Positions 10,585 to 21,083 of a stretch of DNA of 64,000 nt are shown in pieces. How positions within the stretch are numbered: position 1 is the first letter of the stretch; each line of letters opens with the position of its first letter. The notes beneath the pieces are model-generated. The model saw nothing but the letters and a program-made list of their open reading frames with translations. It ran no database searches and had not been told where the DNA came from. A program made the translations under genes and the position numbers. Origin of the DNA: Parastagonospora avenae f. sp. tritici 18332-5 (lineage: Eukaryota > Ascomycota > Dothideomycetes > Pleosporales > Phaeosphaeriaceae); NCBI GenBank assembly GCA_022559985.1, contig JAFJTR010000015.1, positions 434,001 through 498,000 on the forward strand, in the 5' to 3' direction.

Positions 10585-11112
10585 TCAATCAAAAAAATCA
10601 TCGTTACCGTTGCCATCCGGCGCCACCGGCACCCCAGTAATGTCCAGTATGATCGTGGGTCGCCTAAACTCATCTCTCAAAAGTGCCTCCAGCGGCTCAG
10701 CCCACTCCGCCAATCTTCCCATAATCGCCCTGCGAATCATATGATATATTGCGGGACTTGATGAGTATGGGTAGAAGTTAGGGGAGTGGAAGCGCAGGCG
10801 GATGTGGTGCGGTATCGTGGTGGTGTCGCGGACGTGTGCGAGGTAGTATTCGAGATGCCAAGCTCCGGGGAAAGTGTGGATGCCGTGGAGCTTTGAGGCG
10901 CCTATGACTTCGTTGTGGATGTAGGAACTGGTGCGTAAGATAGCGGAGGGGTTCTAGGTGAAGGAATGAGTCCAGATGCTGTAGGTGATGGTGATGTCGC
11001 GGAGGAAGTGGGACCAGATCATGTCGCGTATCTCGGGCGAGAGTCTGGAGAAGATGCGTAGGGGATTGGACGTGGAGGGTACGTGGGCGGGATGGTTCGT
11101 GGTTGAAGACAT
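10585..11112 (-). pseudogene. F-box-like/2EXR-type hypothetical protein with an in-frame stop
   Basis: A minus-strand frame of 176 codons runs from ATG at 11112 to TGA at 10585, interrupted once by TAG at codon 53 (plus 10954-10956). Before the stop the motif RLSPEIRDMIWSHFLRD is typical of the F-box-like/2EXR domains abundant in Dothideomycetes. After it the frame stays coding-like (LRTSSYIHNEVIG, LRFHSPNFYPYS). One base change (TGG to TAG) would explain the stop. A 60-bp intron ending exactly at the TAG (GTCCCA to CACCTAG) is conceivable but has a poor donor and would remove domain residues. No function can be assigned. Confidence 0.5.
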
Positions 11113-11617
11113 TTTATATTTTGTAGCTTCAGGTATGTCGGTAGTTGTTGGCGATGAGTGTTCTAAACAGAATTGATCATGAGTTATCAGTCAAACACGC
11201 ACTTTATAAAGAAGAACCCATACTACTACTCTCAGTATCCATGGCTCTCTAGTTATTAGTTCAGAGCAGAAAAAGTGTTAGTCCCGTGGTCGTCCAAAGG
11301 TTGGAACCAAGGTACTCATTTTACCGGGTTTCCGCACATTTTTCTCAAATTCGATATGATAATTCGCGGCAACACCTATGTCGACAAGTGTTGCAATGAA
11401 AAGATACCAGTCTGAAAGGATTGGAGTTGATATTAGGGGACGAAAGCATAGGAGATCTTTGAAATAAAAATGCTTCTCGTATTGACACTATTTATTCCTA
11501 CCAAACGCATTTCCGACGCCGTGAAAGGGTATAATTTCAGCTCATAATACATGCCTGTCGTAGCGACCTCTGACGCCAATCGAATTAGCACATGAACGGT
11601 CGAAAAAAAGAACTTGT
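11113..11617. other. Intergenic stretch between the F-box-like pseudogene and MINDY
   Basis: No gene is supported. It holds the 5' flank of the F-box-like pseudogene and the 3' flank of the MINDY gene. Confidence 0.5.
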
Positions 11618-14281
11618 CTACATTACAACACATCGCTCTCGATCTTCCTGTCCATTTGGTCCCACCTGACCCGCGCTCGTCCTTCTCCCTGGCCTACCTG
11701 GCGAAGACATTGGCCGGCCAGGTGGACGAAACGGCATTTGAGCGCCGTTTGCTTGGTATGCGCTTCCTTGTGCTTGTTGTGGCAACGGTGCGTGGGCGCT
11801 CGCGGGATGGCCTTGAGGAGGGTGGTACTGTGGTGTAGTCGCAGCTTCCTCATAAGTCGGCGGTGGTGCAGGCTCGCCAGCTGGCCGGTGGGTAGTGATG
11901 TTATTGCGGCGTGGCGGAATGACTGGCGGGTTCTCGCCTCGTGATGTGCGGCGATTGTTGGGCCGAGCTTGAGACTGCGCTGCTATCGCACTAACGGACG
12001 CTTGCTCATCTCGCTGTCTTTGCGCAGCCTCACGTCGTTGGCGGTCTTCCTCCTCCTCTTGCAGCTGCAATGCCAATGCGAGATCGTGATCCTCTTGTTC
12101 TGCCCTGCTCAGTCCGCTTGGTGATGTAGTATCTGTGCCCTGAGCTGCCTCTGAGACGCCTGACTGCTGCGTGTTAACGTGGGAATCAGACACACCCGAA
12201 ATCTGCTGGCCTTCCTGCGGAGTCATGCTGGTGTTGCCAACAGGGCGGAAGTCGCCAGAGAAGAGCTCGCTTCCCTGGCCATTTACATCGACAAGTGATT
12301 CCCACACGATCTCGTCATGGCCGGAATAGCCCTGATCTGTGACAAGGGTGAGGAGTCTGTTCGTGCGTGCATCCTTGAACAGCGTCGAGAAGTGATCGTT
12401 TCTGAACAAAATAGCGACTTGACCCGGCTGAATACTGTCCCTCACGCTCTGCAAGCCAAAGTCTGTCAGCTGAGTAGGCCAACGATTGAGAAACTCCTTG
12501 ATGGAATGGATGTCTGTGAACATTTGCTGCTCGTCCAGGGTCAAGGCGTCGCCAGATTGTAGCTTTGCATCGAGTTCCTCTTCTTGGAACTGGACATACT
12601 GCGAAGTTTCGTAAGTCTTCGCGACTCGGCTGAACGCTGCAAAAGCCTCTGAGTTGGCCTCTGGCAGCCATCCGTGGAGAAGAGGGATGTTGAATGTCCG
12701 GTACAGCTTCATGTCTGGAGTGTTCTCAAAGCCTCCGACTCTACCGCTTATTTGAGCTGGAGATGCGGTATTGCCATTGGTCGCATCTTCGTCCGGTACA
12801 AACATCGGGTTAACGTTCAGACCGGTGTGAAGGGTGAGCAAGAACTTGTACAAGTCGCTCACATCAGGCAACTCTTGCGCAGCTGTGCCTCGTCTCCCTG
12901 ACATGAGTTCGTCAAATACAGCATCGAGCAACAAGCCTAGACTGACTTGCTCGCGTGTTCGAAGAGTTTCCACCAGAGCAGTCTCGATACCTGATGGTGT
13001 TGACAACACAAGCGCGTTAACTAGTGCAAGCAGTGGACATGGGCCATTGAGATTTTGTGTCAAGATTGGTGACGTGCGGATTCCTGGCTTGTTGACATCA
13101 TGCCATCGAATATGCTTGATCTGATAGTGCTCCTTGCGCTGCCTGTTCATCTTTGCGTTGGGCGACTCAGGGCCGGGTGAGATGGCAGTCCCTACGCGGG
13201 TGTCAATTGGTCGCGGAGGCATTGATGACACCATGTCTTCATGCGATCTGCGCGGAGGTAGTGCTGGGGGCCGTTCTCCATTAACATTAGCAGGCGAAGG
13301 AACGAAAGGGTTCGTCGAAGACATCTTCCGGGGCGGCTGATCTTCAATCCTTGTTTCGGCTGGGGCTTGCTGCGCAGATTTTGCCTTGTGCTCGCCAGTT
13401 TCCCAACCCTCCTCTTCAGGCCATGGCATGGGTGCTTCTGCTTTTTGCGTGTGTCCAGGAAGTACAGAGCTTTCAGATGCGGCGGGTTCCCACGGGTTGG
13501 GATTGATCGACTCCTGCGGAGGAAAGGCGGTCATAGGGCTCGCCAACGGTGTGGCGGATTTGATAGCGATCAGCGGTGGTTGATCCAAGGACTCCTTCTT
13601 GCCCAAATTGAGGTACGACATGTCATGCGAGGGTGTGGTCGGTGTCTGGAAAGCAGGAAGCTCGACAGGCTCGTATTTGGCAGTCTGGGCTGGGGAATCG
13701 CCCCATACTTGCTGACTACTTTCGTTCCCCCAGTTGCTCTGCCCAGTCTGCTGCGCTTTGAGGTATGGGTTGTTCGTTTGTAGGGGAATTGATCCGTTGG
13801 ACTGCTCGGATACTGTGCTCATCGCGCCATACGAGGCAGAGCTGGCACCGGTCGGCATTGGCGAGATGTTGTCCATGGATCGCTTTATAGGTATGCCTGC
13901 TGGCGGCCCTGGTCGTAAAGCATCGGGCAATGTCTTCGGCGTGACGGGCGCCTTCCCTCCTGCTGGTTTCAGTGCATCTGGAACATCCTTGGCGTGCACT
14001 TCCTCGAAATCCTCATCGTCGGACCTGTCCCACTCATCATCGCTGTAGTCTGAGTCGCTATCCCCGTTGCGCGGCTGCTTCTTTGCCTCGTCTGGTGTCT
14101 TGATGTTGAAGGCCGGCGACTTATTCGGAGCAGATGAATAAGGCGTGCCGTGTGAGCTAGAAGGAAGAGTAGGCGGATGTTCGTTGGGAGGTGTTGAAGG
14201 GTAGGGAGGGCTCGCTTTCGAGAGTGGTGCCGGTACGAGATCTGCTGGCGTCCTGGGTCTCTCTTCTTTCCGCAGCACCAT
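11618..14281 (-). CDS. MINDY-family deubiquitinase with a ubiquitin-interacting motif and C-terminal CAAX box
   Basis: Cysteine deubiquitinase of the MINDY family (formerly DUF544, FAM63/YGL082W type), which trims K48-linked ubiquitin chains. A single exon encodes 887 residues. A long disordered, proline-rich N-terminus (about 1-380) precedes the catalytic domain (about 385-670). The Gln-Cys region LTQNLNGPCPLLALVNAL places the nucleophile near C415, and FRNDHFSTLFK places the catalytic His near H630. A MIU helix (EDHDLALALQLQEEEEDRQRR) lies near 730-750. The protein ends in CVVM, a canonical CAAX box predicting farnesylation and membrane attachment. The start is taken at 14281; the frame is open upstream, but 14281 is the first Met giving a normal fungal N-terminus. 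It is divergent from TRM6. Confidence 0.9.
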   Translation of the reverse strand: MVLRKEERPRTPADLVPAPLSKASPPYPSTPPNEHPPTLPSSSHGTPYSSAPNKSPAFNIKTPDEAKKQPRNGDSDSDYSDDEWDRSDDEDFEEVHAKDVPDALKPAGGKAPVTPKTLPDALRPGPPAGIPIKRSMDNISPMPTGASSASYGAMSTVSEQSNGSIPLQTNNPYLKAQQTGQSNWGNESSQQVWGDSPAQTAKYEPVELPAFQTPTTPSHDMSYLNLGKKESLDQPPLIAIKSATPLASPMTAFPPQESINPNPWEPAASESSVLPGHTQKAEAPMPWPEEEGWETGEHKAKSAQQAPAETRIEDQPPRKMSSTNPFVPSPANVNGERPPALPPRRSHEDMVSSMPPRPIDTRVGTAISPGPESPNAKMNRQRKEHYQIKHIRWHDVNKPGIRTSPILTQNLNGPCPLLALVNALVLSTPSGIETALVETLRTREQVSLGLLLDAVFDELMSGRRGTAAQELPDVSDLYKFLLTLHTGLNVNPMFVPDEDATNGNTASPAQISGRVGGFENTPDMKLYRTFNIPLLHGWLPEANSEAFAAFSRVAKTYETSQYVQFQEEELDAKLQSGDALTLDEQQMFTDIHSIKEFLNRWPTQLTDFGLQSVRDSIQPGQVAILFRNDHFSTLFKDARTNRLLTLVTDQGYSGHDEIVWESLVDVNGQGSELFSGDFRPVGNTSMTPQEGQQISGVSDSHVNTQQSGVSEAAQGTDTTSPSGLSRAEQEDHDLALALQLQEEEEDRQRREAAQRQRDEQASVSAIAAQSQARPNNRRTSRGENPPVIPPRRNNITTHRPAGEPAPPPTYEEAATTPQYHPPQGHPASAHAPLPQQAQGSAYQANGAQMPFRPPGRPMSSPGRPGRRTSAGQVGPNGQEDRERCVVM

Positions 14282-14743
14282 GCTGAGAGTGTGGTGGGAG
14301 CGTTGATGGAGGGAGTTGGGAGGTGCCTCGGGCTGCCTGTCGTGGGCTGGCAAATACCGGAAGCTGCGCACAGAGGAGTATAGTCTAGGTCTCTCAGGGT
14401 GAATAATGCGAGTGAAAGAGAGGCAGCACAACCATGTGGCGGTGGCTACTAGCTGTAAGCACGTGAAGAGGTGTACGCGGCGTAAGGAAGGTTACGAAGT
14501 CGCGAGCAAGCGAAAGGCAATGACGACACGTGTGGCTGAGCAGATGTGGCTGCAGCTCTTAGCGCGGTGATGTGGGGAACCCGCTCGAGGATCCCAGCAG
14601 CAAATTCACTACTCTGCCACTAAAATCGCGAACTCTCACTGAACCAACATTACTCGGAGTCCGTCCACCAACACCGACCTCACGTGGCACTTCATATGGC
14701 ACGGTGATAGCAAACGAACGGAGCAATCACCTCCGCCGCCACG
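14282..14743. promoter_or_regulatory. Divergent promoter region MINDY/TRM6
   Basis: A 462-bp head-to-head spacer. An ORF at 14572-14889 overlaps TRM6 exon 1 in another frame and is not a gene. No specific factor site stands out. Confidence 0.45.
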
Positions 14744-16625
14744 ATGCATTCAGTCATACGCCCCAATACGCACGTTGCGCTGCGACTTCCCTCGGGTCTC
14801 TTCAAGATCCTGGAAACCACCCCGAATACGTACGTCGCATGAGTTGTTGGCGTGAGCTCTCCATTTGCGCATCATGTGATCATGGCTAACTCCATGCAGG
14901 AGCATAAATCTCGGAAAATTTGGAACCTTCAACTCGAACCTGATAATTGGGCGACCCTACTACCTTACCTACGAGCTCCTCGATAAAGATGACGGTCGGT
15001 CGAAGACGGAATTGCGCGTTGTGCCGGCCGCAGAGCTGCATGCTGAAGCGCTAGGAGACGAATATGCGCCAGCCGCCGAGGCGACTGAGGAAAATGTTGA
15101 GGGTGGTGCAGGATATGATATCGTGGGAGAGGATGGCGAAGTCATTATGCGCAACAATCGGCTCACAGTTGACGATGCGTCACGGCAGAAGTTATCAATG
15201 GAAGAGATTGAGGAGCTGAAAAGGGCCGGCACCGGGTCTGGCAAGGACATCATTGCGAAGATCATGGCGTCGCATAATGCCATTGGCGAGAAGACGACAT
15301 TTTCACTGGCGAAGTACACGCTGCGCAAGTCGCGCAAGTACCTGAAGCGATTCACAGCTCTTCCAATAGACGTAGGTGTGCTCACAGAGTATGTGCTGGA
15401 GAAGGAAGCATACAAGATTATGGAGCTGAGGGAGGATCTATTAGGATTGATTTGTAGCTGGGCCAACATCCACTGTGGCGCCACGAGCCGCGTCCAGACT
15501 GCGGAAGACGGCGTCAGTCAAATTGGTGGAGGTCGATGGCTAGTCGTCGACGATACTGGAGGGTTGGTTACTGCTGCGCTTGCAGAGCGAATGGGCGTAT
15601 TATATCCTGATGATGAAGATGAAGACGACGAGGAATCGGAAGAGGAGGCGGAGCAGAATGGTGCGACAGAGACAAATCAAGATGTCGAACAGGTCGACAC
15701 AGACACTGCAATGCCAGACGCAGATGCAGCAACCACAACAACCTCCGACCCATCGAAACCTAGCGATACGCCAGCAGCCACATCATTACCTCGAAAACCA
15801 GTCCGCCCTCACATCCCACAAATGTCCGCGCGGACCAACACCCTCACTGTCCTTCACCCCAACAATCAACCCAACCTCTCCTACCTCAAATACTTCGGGT
15901 ACGACTACGGCGCACCCGCACCATCACATCCCCTCTACAAACACCTCAAGTCTGTATCATGGCTTTCCCTCCTCCACCCCGAAGACGATCCGCAATATGA
16001 CGAACCTGAAACCATTAGCGATGAAGTCCTCGCCACAATGAAGAGCAGCAAACGAGGTACATACTACCGCAAGCGAAGGAGATGGGAGCGCGTGAAGAAC
16101 GTGGTCAACGAAGCAAGAGCAGGTGGCTATGACGGATTGGTAGTAGCGACAGCCATGGATGCCAAGACCGTGCTGAAAGAGCTGGTGCCATTAGTGCGAG
16201 GCGGTGGAAAGATCGTGGTGTATAACCAAAACGTCGAACCACTCGTCGAGCTGTGCGATTACTACAGCAAAGAGCGCCGTGCGGCGTTCATCGCGAGGGA
16301 GTTCGGACCGCCTCCAAATTCGAAGCAAACAAATGGCAAGAAACATAAGATGGAAGATGATATGGAGAGCACTACAGATGGTGGGAACGAGGAGGATGAC
16401 TTCCCGCTGAATCCGACACTGCTGCTTGCGCCCAGCTTGCAGACAGCGCGCGCAAGACAGTGGCAGGTCTTGCCGCAACGGACACATCCTATGATGACGA
16501 GCAGGGGCGGAGCGGAGGGATATATCTTCACAGCGACGCGAGTCTTGCCGATTGAAGGACGGGTGGAAGCTCGAGGCCACCATGGGAAGAAGAAGAGAAA
16601 GGTCGAAGCGGAACCTGCAGTGTAA
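14744..16625 (+). CDS. TRM6: tRNA m1A58 methyltransferase non-catalytic subunit (Trm6/Gcd10)
   Basis: Binding subunit of the nuclear Trm6-Trm61 complex that methylates A58 of tRNAs, including initiator tRNA. Exons 14744-14829 and 14900-16625 give 603 residues. Splicing joins HSVIRPNTHVALRLPSGLFK to GKFGTFNSNLIIGRPYYLTYE, the classic Trm6 N-terminus. Downstream are the Gcd10 blocks DIIAKIMASHNAIGEKT, FSLAKYTLRKSRKYLKRF and KNVVNEARAGGYDGLVVAT. An acidic low-complexity insert follows YPDDEDEDDEE (about residues 225-245). The family lacks S-adenosylmethionine-binding motifs, as here. The C-terminus is lysine-rich and may be a nuclear signal. The 3' flank runs directly into repeat cluster B. Confidence 0.92.
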
Positions 16626-17897
16626 GTATAATGATGCTACCTGAGTATCATAAGAATGAGAAAATTGTTCTTGACGCATCGAATTATGGTCTTCGAACTG
16701 CCTTCGAGGTCATGTTGCACTACCATTTTTAACGTAGGAGCAAGAACGAAGGCTGGTGTGATTGGACGAATGGTTGTGATGCCTCTCCAACTTTTTGGAG
16801 CGCGTTTCACTGCAATCTCTAGCCTGGAGGAGCACGTCTCGAAGTGATTCCCGTACAAACATAATCATGCTGCCGGCTGTGTCATCTGAAGTCACAAACG
16901 ACTCATCATGCTCAATTCCGACTATGCTTCTGGATTCCCTTCCGAGGTCGTTGTCAAAGTCACGTGGCCATGGGGGCGGGCTGAGATAGCGTCGATGTGT
17001 CTCCTCGTGCGCGCTAGGAATTACAGCTAAGGACACTGGAAAACATGGAATGAGTGGACAGAAGGACTCCTAGTGGCTCTAATGAAAAGCCACTGCGATC
17101 CTTGGCACGAAGGATTATGTATCTTAGATCCTTTATTCTGCACTGCAATCATTAGCAAGAAGCAGCTCACCTGTACCGACTCCGAAATGTTTCCCTTTTA
17201 GGCTGCCTACCTGGCTACCTGGCGCAGTTCCTATTCTGGAAAGTTGCACTGCAATCTCTAGCGTGGGGGAGCACGTCTTGAAGCGATCAGGCTGAAAACA
17301 ATGGCCCCCGTGATTTTACAACATGTTTTCGAGTACGACAGCGCTCATCCCATAGCCTGAATGTATACACATAACTGTGCTGCCTCAATCGAAAGCTGCA
17401 GATACTGCGAACAATTCCAGGCTATACGGTGACACTGCGCAACATATGCTATGATGAATAACCTATAGTAAGGTTAATGGGCTTTCTCGCGCACGAACTA
17501 TATGGTTAATCAACATGGATTTCGCAATAAGAGGATGCATAGTGAATAGGATGGGATTGCGTTCATGCTGTATAGTCTTTGTTCGCTGTTCCTCGTATGT
17601 GTGACCAGGCTGGATGAGGCTCAATTGCACTGCAATCTTTAGCGTGGGGGAGGTCTTGAAGTGACAAGGCAGATAGCTAATGACCATGTGACTTCGACAC
17701 GAGTCTTAGGCCAAGAAAGCTTTGTCGTATGTGAATCGCATGGTGGATTAATACAGGATGAAGAATAGAAAAGTTATATCCCGAGTACCATGAGATACAT
17801 TGTAATTTCTCATGCTACTGTATTTCGCGTGGGTATTCATCATGATGCTCCATGGTGTAAGTGGTGTTTCAAATACTTCCTGCTATTTGACTCTCAC
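16626..17897. other. Gene-free region downstream of TRM6 and of the truncated SNF2 gene
   Basis: Apart from repeat cluster B nothing is recognised. In particular, none of the missing SNF2 helicase C-terminal motifs can be found on the minus strand here, although this is where the rest of that gene should lie. Confidence 0.65.
16806..17645 (-). repeat. Cluster B of the interspersed box
   Basis: Four minus-strand copies lie at 16806-16824, 17139-17157, 17245-17264 and 17626-17645. One degenerate plus-strand copy lies at 17011-17030. On the plus strand the minus copies read TGCACTGCAATCTYTAGC; the last two share the longer tail TAGCGTGGGGGA. The copy at 17626 sits in the perfect palindrome ATTGCA-C-TGCAAT. 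Orientation is opposite to cluster A. Confidence 0.85.
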
Positions 17898-20436
17898 CTC
17901 TTTGTGTTGTGAACATCATACATGACGTCGTTCATAAGCATTTCCATTTTCGATGAGTGCCCCTCTGGTCGAAAGTATAAGTCTTCATGTGATCCGTACT
18001 TCTGGCTATGCTTATTTGTGGACGGACACCAAAGTGCAGAGCACATGGGACACCGACTTGGACGCGTGTCTTGAGGAGGAGACATGCTGCCGTCAACGCA
18101 TTCCGAGCACAAAATGTGGCGACACTCTTCGTACTGGTGAAAACTGGTCCCAGTGCCGAACACTGGCATGCTTCCATGACAGGCAGAGCATGTTCTCTCG
18201 CTTTCCCTGTCTAGAGATACTTCAATAGCTTCTCTCTCGTCCAACAAATGCAATTTGCGGCGATTCCAGGAGAACAATTGCTGCCAGGTTCCATGGTTGC
18301 AAATGATGCGTAGCTGGAGCTGCACTTGGAACATCCCTAGTGTGCTCTTCGAATCAAGCTCGCCATGCTGGTGTCTGATCGCCCGCCACATAGTATTGTT
18401 GGTTTGCTCATACTGATTCCGCTCCTCGGGGGAGAGTCTGACAGTCCGAATGAGATTTTCCACGTCTGGAAGATGCAGTAGATCTTTGGTACGGCGAAGG
18501 CACACTGCATCTAAAAGTCGGGTAAAGCGTTCGATAGCACCGGTTCTGGTCTTTCCACCCTCGTCAAAGGGGAGCGCGATGTGTTTTCTAAACGTCGCAA
18601 GAGCATGAAGAGGCTCGATACGAAGAAACGCCAGAAGAGATCCGATATCTTCAAGACGATTTTGGATAGGAGTCCCGGTCAGACACCATCGCGAATGGGC
18701 ATTAATGCTGGAAACGGTTCGGTTGAGGCCAGTGGACTGCCGTCGAATAATGTGCGCCTCGTCTAGCACCAGCCTGTACCACTCAATATCGCTCATGAGT
18801 GTCGTGGAACTGGCAAGTTCGGCTGCAAGTGTGTGATACGTGGTAATTATGATATCAGCATCGCAAAGAGTCGCGACTGACCTTTCCCGGTTAGGGCCAT
18901 GATATTTGATCGTGCAAAGAGCTTGAAGAGTCTGGCGGTCGAAATGCTTGTCCAGCTCCTGAAACCATTCGTTGATCATGAGGTCGGAAGAAGCTACAAT
19001 CAAAGTCGCGCGGGACCTAGGCCTTGATTGCCAGCTCGATCGGGTGTTTTGACCGGGCTGTATAGACCACTGTTGAGCTAACACTAACGTCCGTAGAATC
19101 AGTGCAAGAACGGATAGAGATTTGCCCATTCCCATTTCATCGGCAAGTACTCCGCCGCCGGTTTCGTCGGGTGGTTCAAGCCTGCAGATCAAGCCAGTTG
19201 TGGCATGTCGACTGCAGCTCACCCCGTCCACGATCGTTGATTCCCACAAGCGATAGGCTTTGGATATCGGACCATTCTCTCGTTCGATCATGAACTCGAG
19301 GGCTGTCTTCTGGTGTGGCAACAGTTTTGTTCTGAGTCGCGAGTCACCTTCGAGGCCTCGCAAATGCTGCTCTCTCGTGAGCGATGAATACGCGTCGGCA
19401 ATCGCATCTTTTAGCGCGTCATCGGCGCCCTTCTCGGGTGCCGCCTCTTCTACGATGACGCTAACTTCTTGTATAGCACTTGGTCGGTCAACAAGCTTGA
19501 GGACATGTGGGTTATCGTGCTCCACTCCTGGGCGCATGCAATCGGGTTTTTGAAGATATATCTTCTGTCGAGATAGTTCTGCCCCTACAGACTGCGCCAT
19601 TTTCCCACTCGGACCGTAAACGTTGATCTTCACCCGGACAATGGCATCTTTATCTTTCGTGGCTCGTGTGATGGTCTCGCGGATGGCTCGAACGGGAGCG
19701 AATACTTCGAAGTCGAGGCACGATAGATGCTCAGCGAATTGACTCAAAGCTTCCTCCAACGGCTCGTTCACTTCACCCAGGACTTGCCCGCCGTCGAACG
19801 TAATCATGAATTGGTTCTCGGGCCGCGTCATACTCAGCAAAACGTGACCTTGTATGGGACTTGGTGCACTGGCAGCTAAATTTTTGTCGAGCTGTGCCAT
19901 GTCGCCGCAGAGCTTTATAGCCGTGCGAAGGATCTGAAAAGTGTCAGACATCGCCATGAGCGTTCCAGGAGCAACCTTGGCCCAATCTTGGCACAAGCTC
20001 CAGCCAAACGATAAGAAAGGCACTGGGACAATAGAACATGGGAACCCACTGTTCCATAGCAGATCGATATATCGTCTTCAGGTGGCCTTAACGGGGTACT
20101 TTGTGCTCCAGAATTGCATGTCGCCCATAGCTCGATTTGCTGCTGAGTGTCTTTAAGACCATCAGATTGAATGTTCAAAGATTGGAAATCAGGACCGGAA
20201 CCGCCGATGTTTAAGCTTGAGCCATAGACTTCACCAACCAAGCCATCCCAGGGTTGGAAGGGCAAAGATGGGATCGAGCTTGTGGACTATTAGCTTTTGT
20301 GAACTTGCGACGTTGTTGCTGTTATTTACTCTTGGAAGTAGCCATTATCATCCCAGCCGAGCATCGGCTGATGCATGAACACTGTATCGCTATCATCGTC
20401 GTGGTTTAACAGATGCTTGAGGGATGAGATTGCCAT
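17898..20436 (-). pseudogene. SNF2-family helicase with RING finger, 3' truncated
   Basis: Resembles Rad5/HLTF-like SNF2 ATPases that have a RING between the helicase halves. Exon 1 is 20330-20436; exon 2 starts at 20278 after a 51-bp intron. From about 20,010-20,060 the frame must shift once to enter the main open frame (no convincing intron). Motifs present are VLADEMGMGKSLS (ATP-binding), VLDEAH (DEAH box), SRWCLTGTPIQNRL, and a cysteine pattern from CSACH to CPMCSALW that fits a RING. The homology stops at SSKMEMLMNDV...HNTK, where a donor-like GTGAGAG occurs (17891-17897). The whole C-terminal helicase lobe (motifs IV-VI) is absent from the following 1.3 kb. With both a shift and a lost lobe it cannot be a working translocase. 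Confidence 0.75.
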
Positions 20437-21083
20437 CGCGAAAGTAACACGCTTCACTTAGCGTCTTGACTAGCGCGGAATCGAGGTCAGACTGGAAACA
20501 CCGTAGAAGGGCTGGAAAATGACAGCTATTGAGGATCTTTTCGACAGGCCTATTGCCTTTCAAGTGGGAGGAGAAAGCACCCTAAAGGAATGCTCGTTTC
20601 GCTCTGTGCGTTGGGCGCTCACCCGTGCCATCTTCGGCGGGCTGTGCCTGCGGCTATGTACCAGGTGGCATAACAATCCTCGCATGTCCTCGCGAGCTAG
20701 GTGCTAACAACTACCTAGGTAAAGCTGAGGCTGTATAGCTCCACAACTTTTGTGGGGCTTACACTGCGTTCGTAGGGCCTTCGAGTCTATCCCAGCTGAC
20801 GCATGATATGATAGCCATTCTCTAATAGTGATAGGTGTTCGAGCAGGTGGGTGCACGACGATCCGGCTGGCGCGGTCCGTCCCCTCCCACGTCCAGCTGT
20901 CTTCAGCCTTGCTCCGTCTACGTCGTGGCGCGTCTTGAAGTTGCCTTTTTCTTGCCTTTTTCTTGATCCGGTGAAAAGATTCATTCATTACGCGCACTAA
21001 CCAGGCGCAGCGTGCATTTGATGTGCACCCCCTGAACGTCAAGAGGCTACTACATATATTGTCTTTACCCGACGCCGTGTATC
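20437..21083. other. Intergenic stretch between the SNF2 and NACHT pseudogenes
   Basis: No gene is supported. It includes the 5' flanks of both damaged genes. No repeat-box copy is seen. Confidence 0.5.

Noticed and set aside
11738..14048. Plus-strand open frames across the MINDY gene
   Set aside because: They are antisense shadows of a long GC-rich coding exon.
14282..14431. N-terminal extension of the MINDY protein to 14431
   Set aside because: The extra 50 residues are low-similarity and cross the likely promoter; ATG 14281 gives a normal start.
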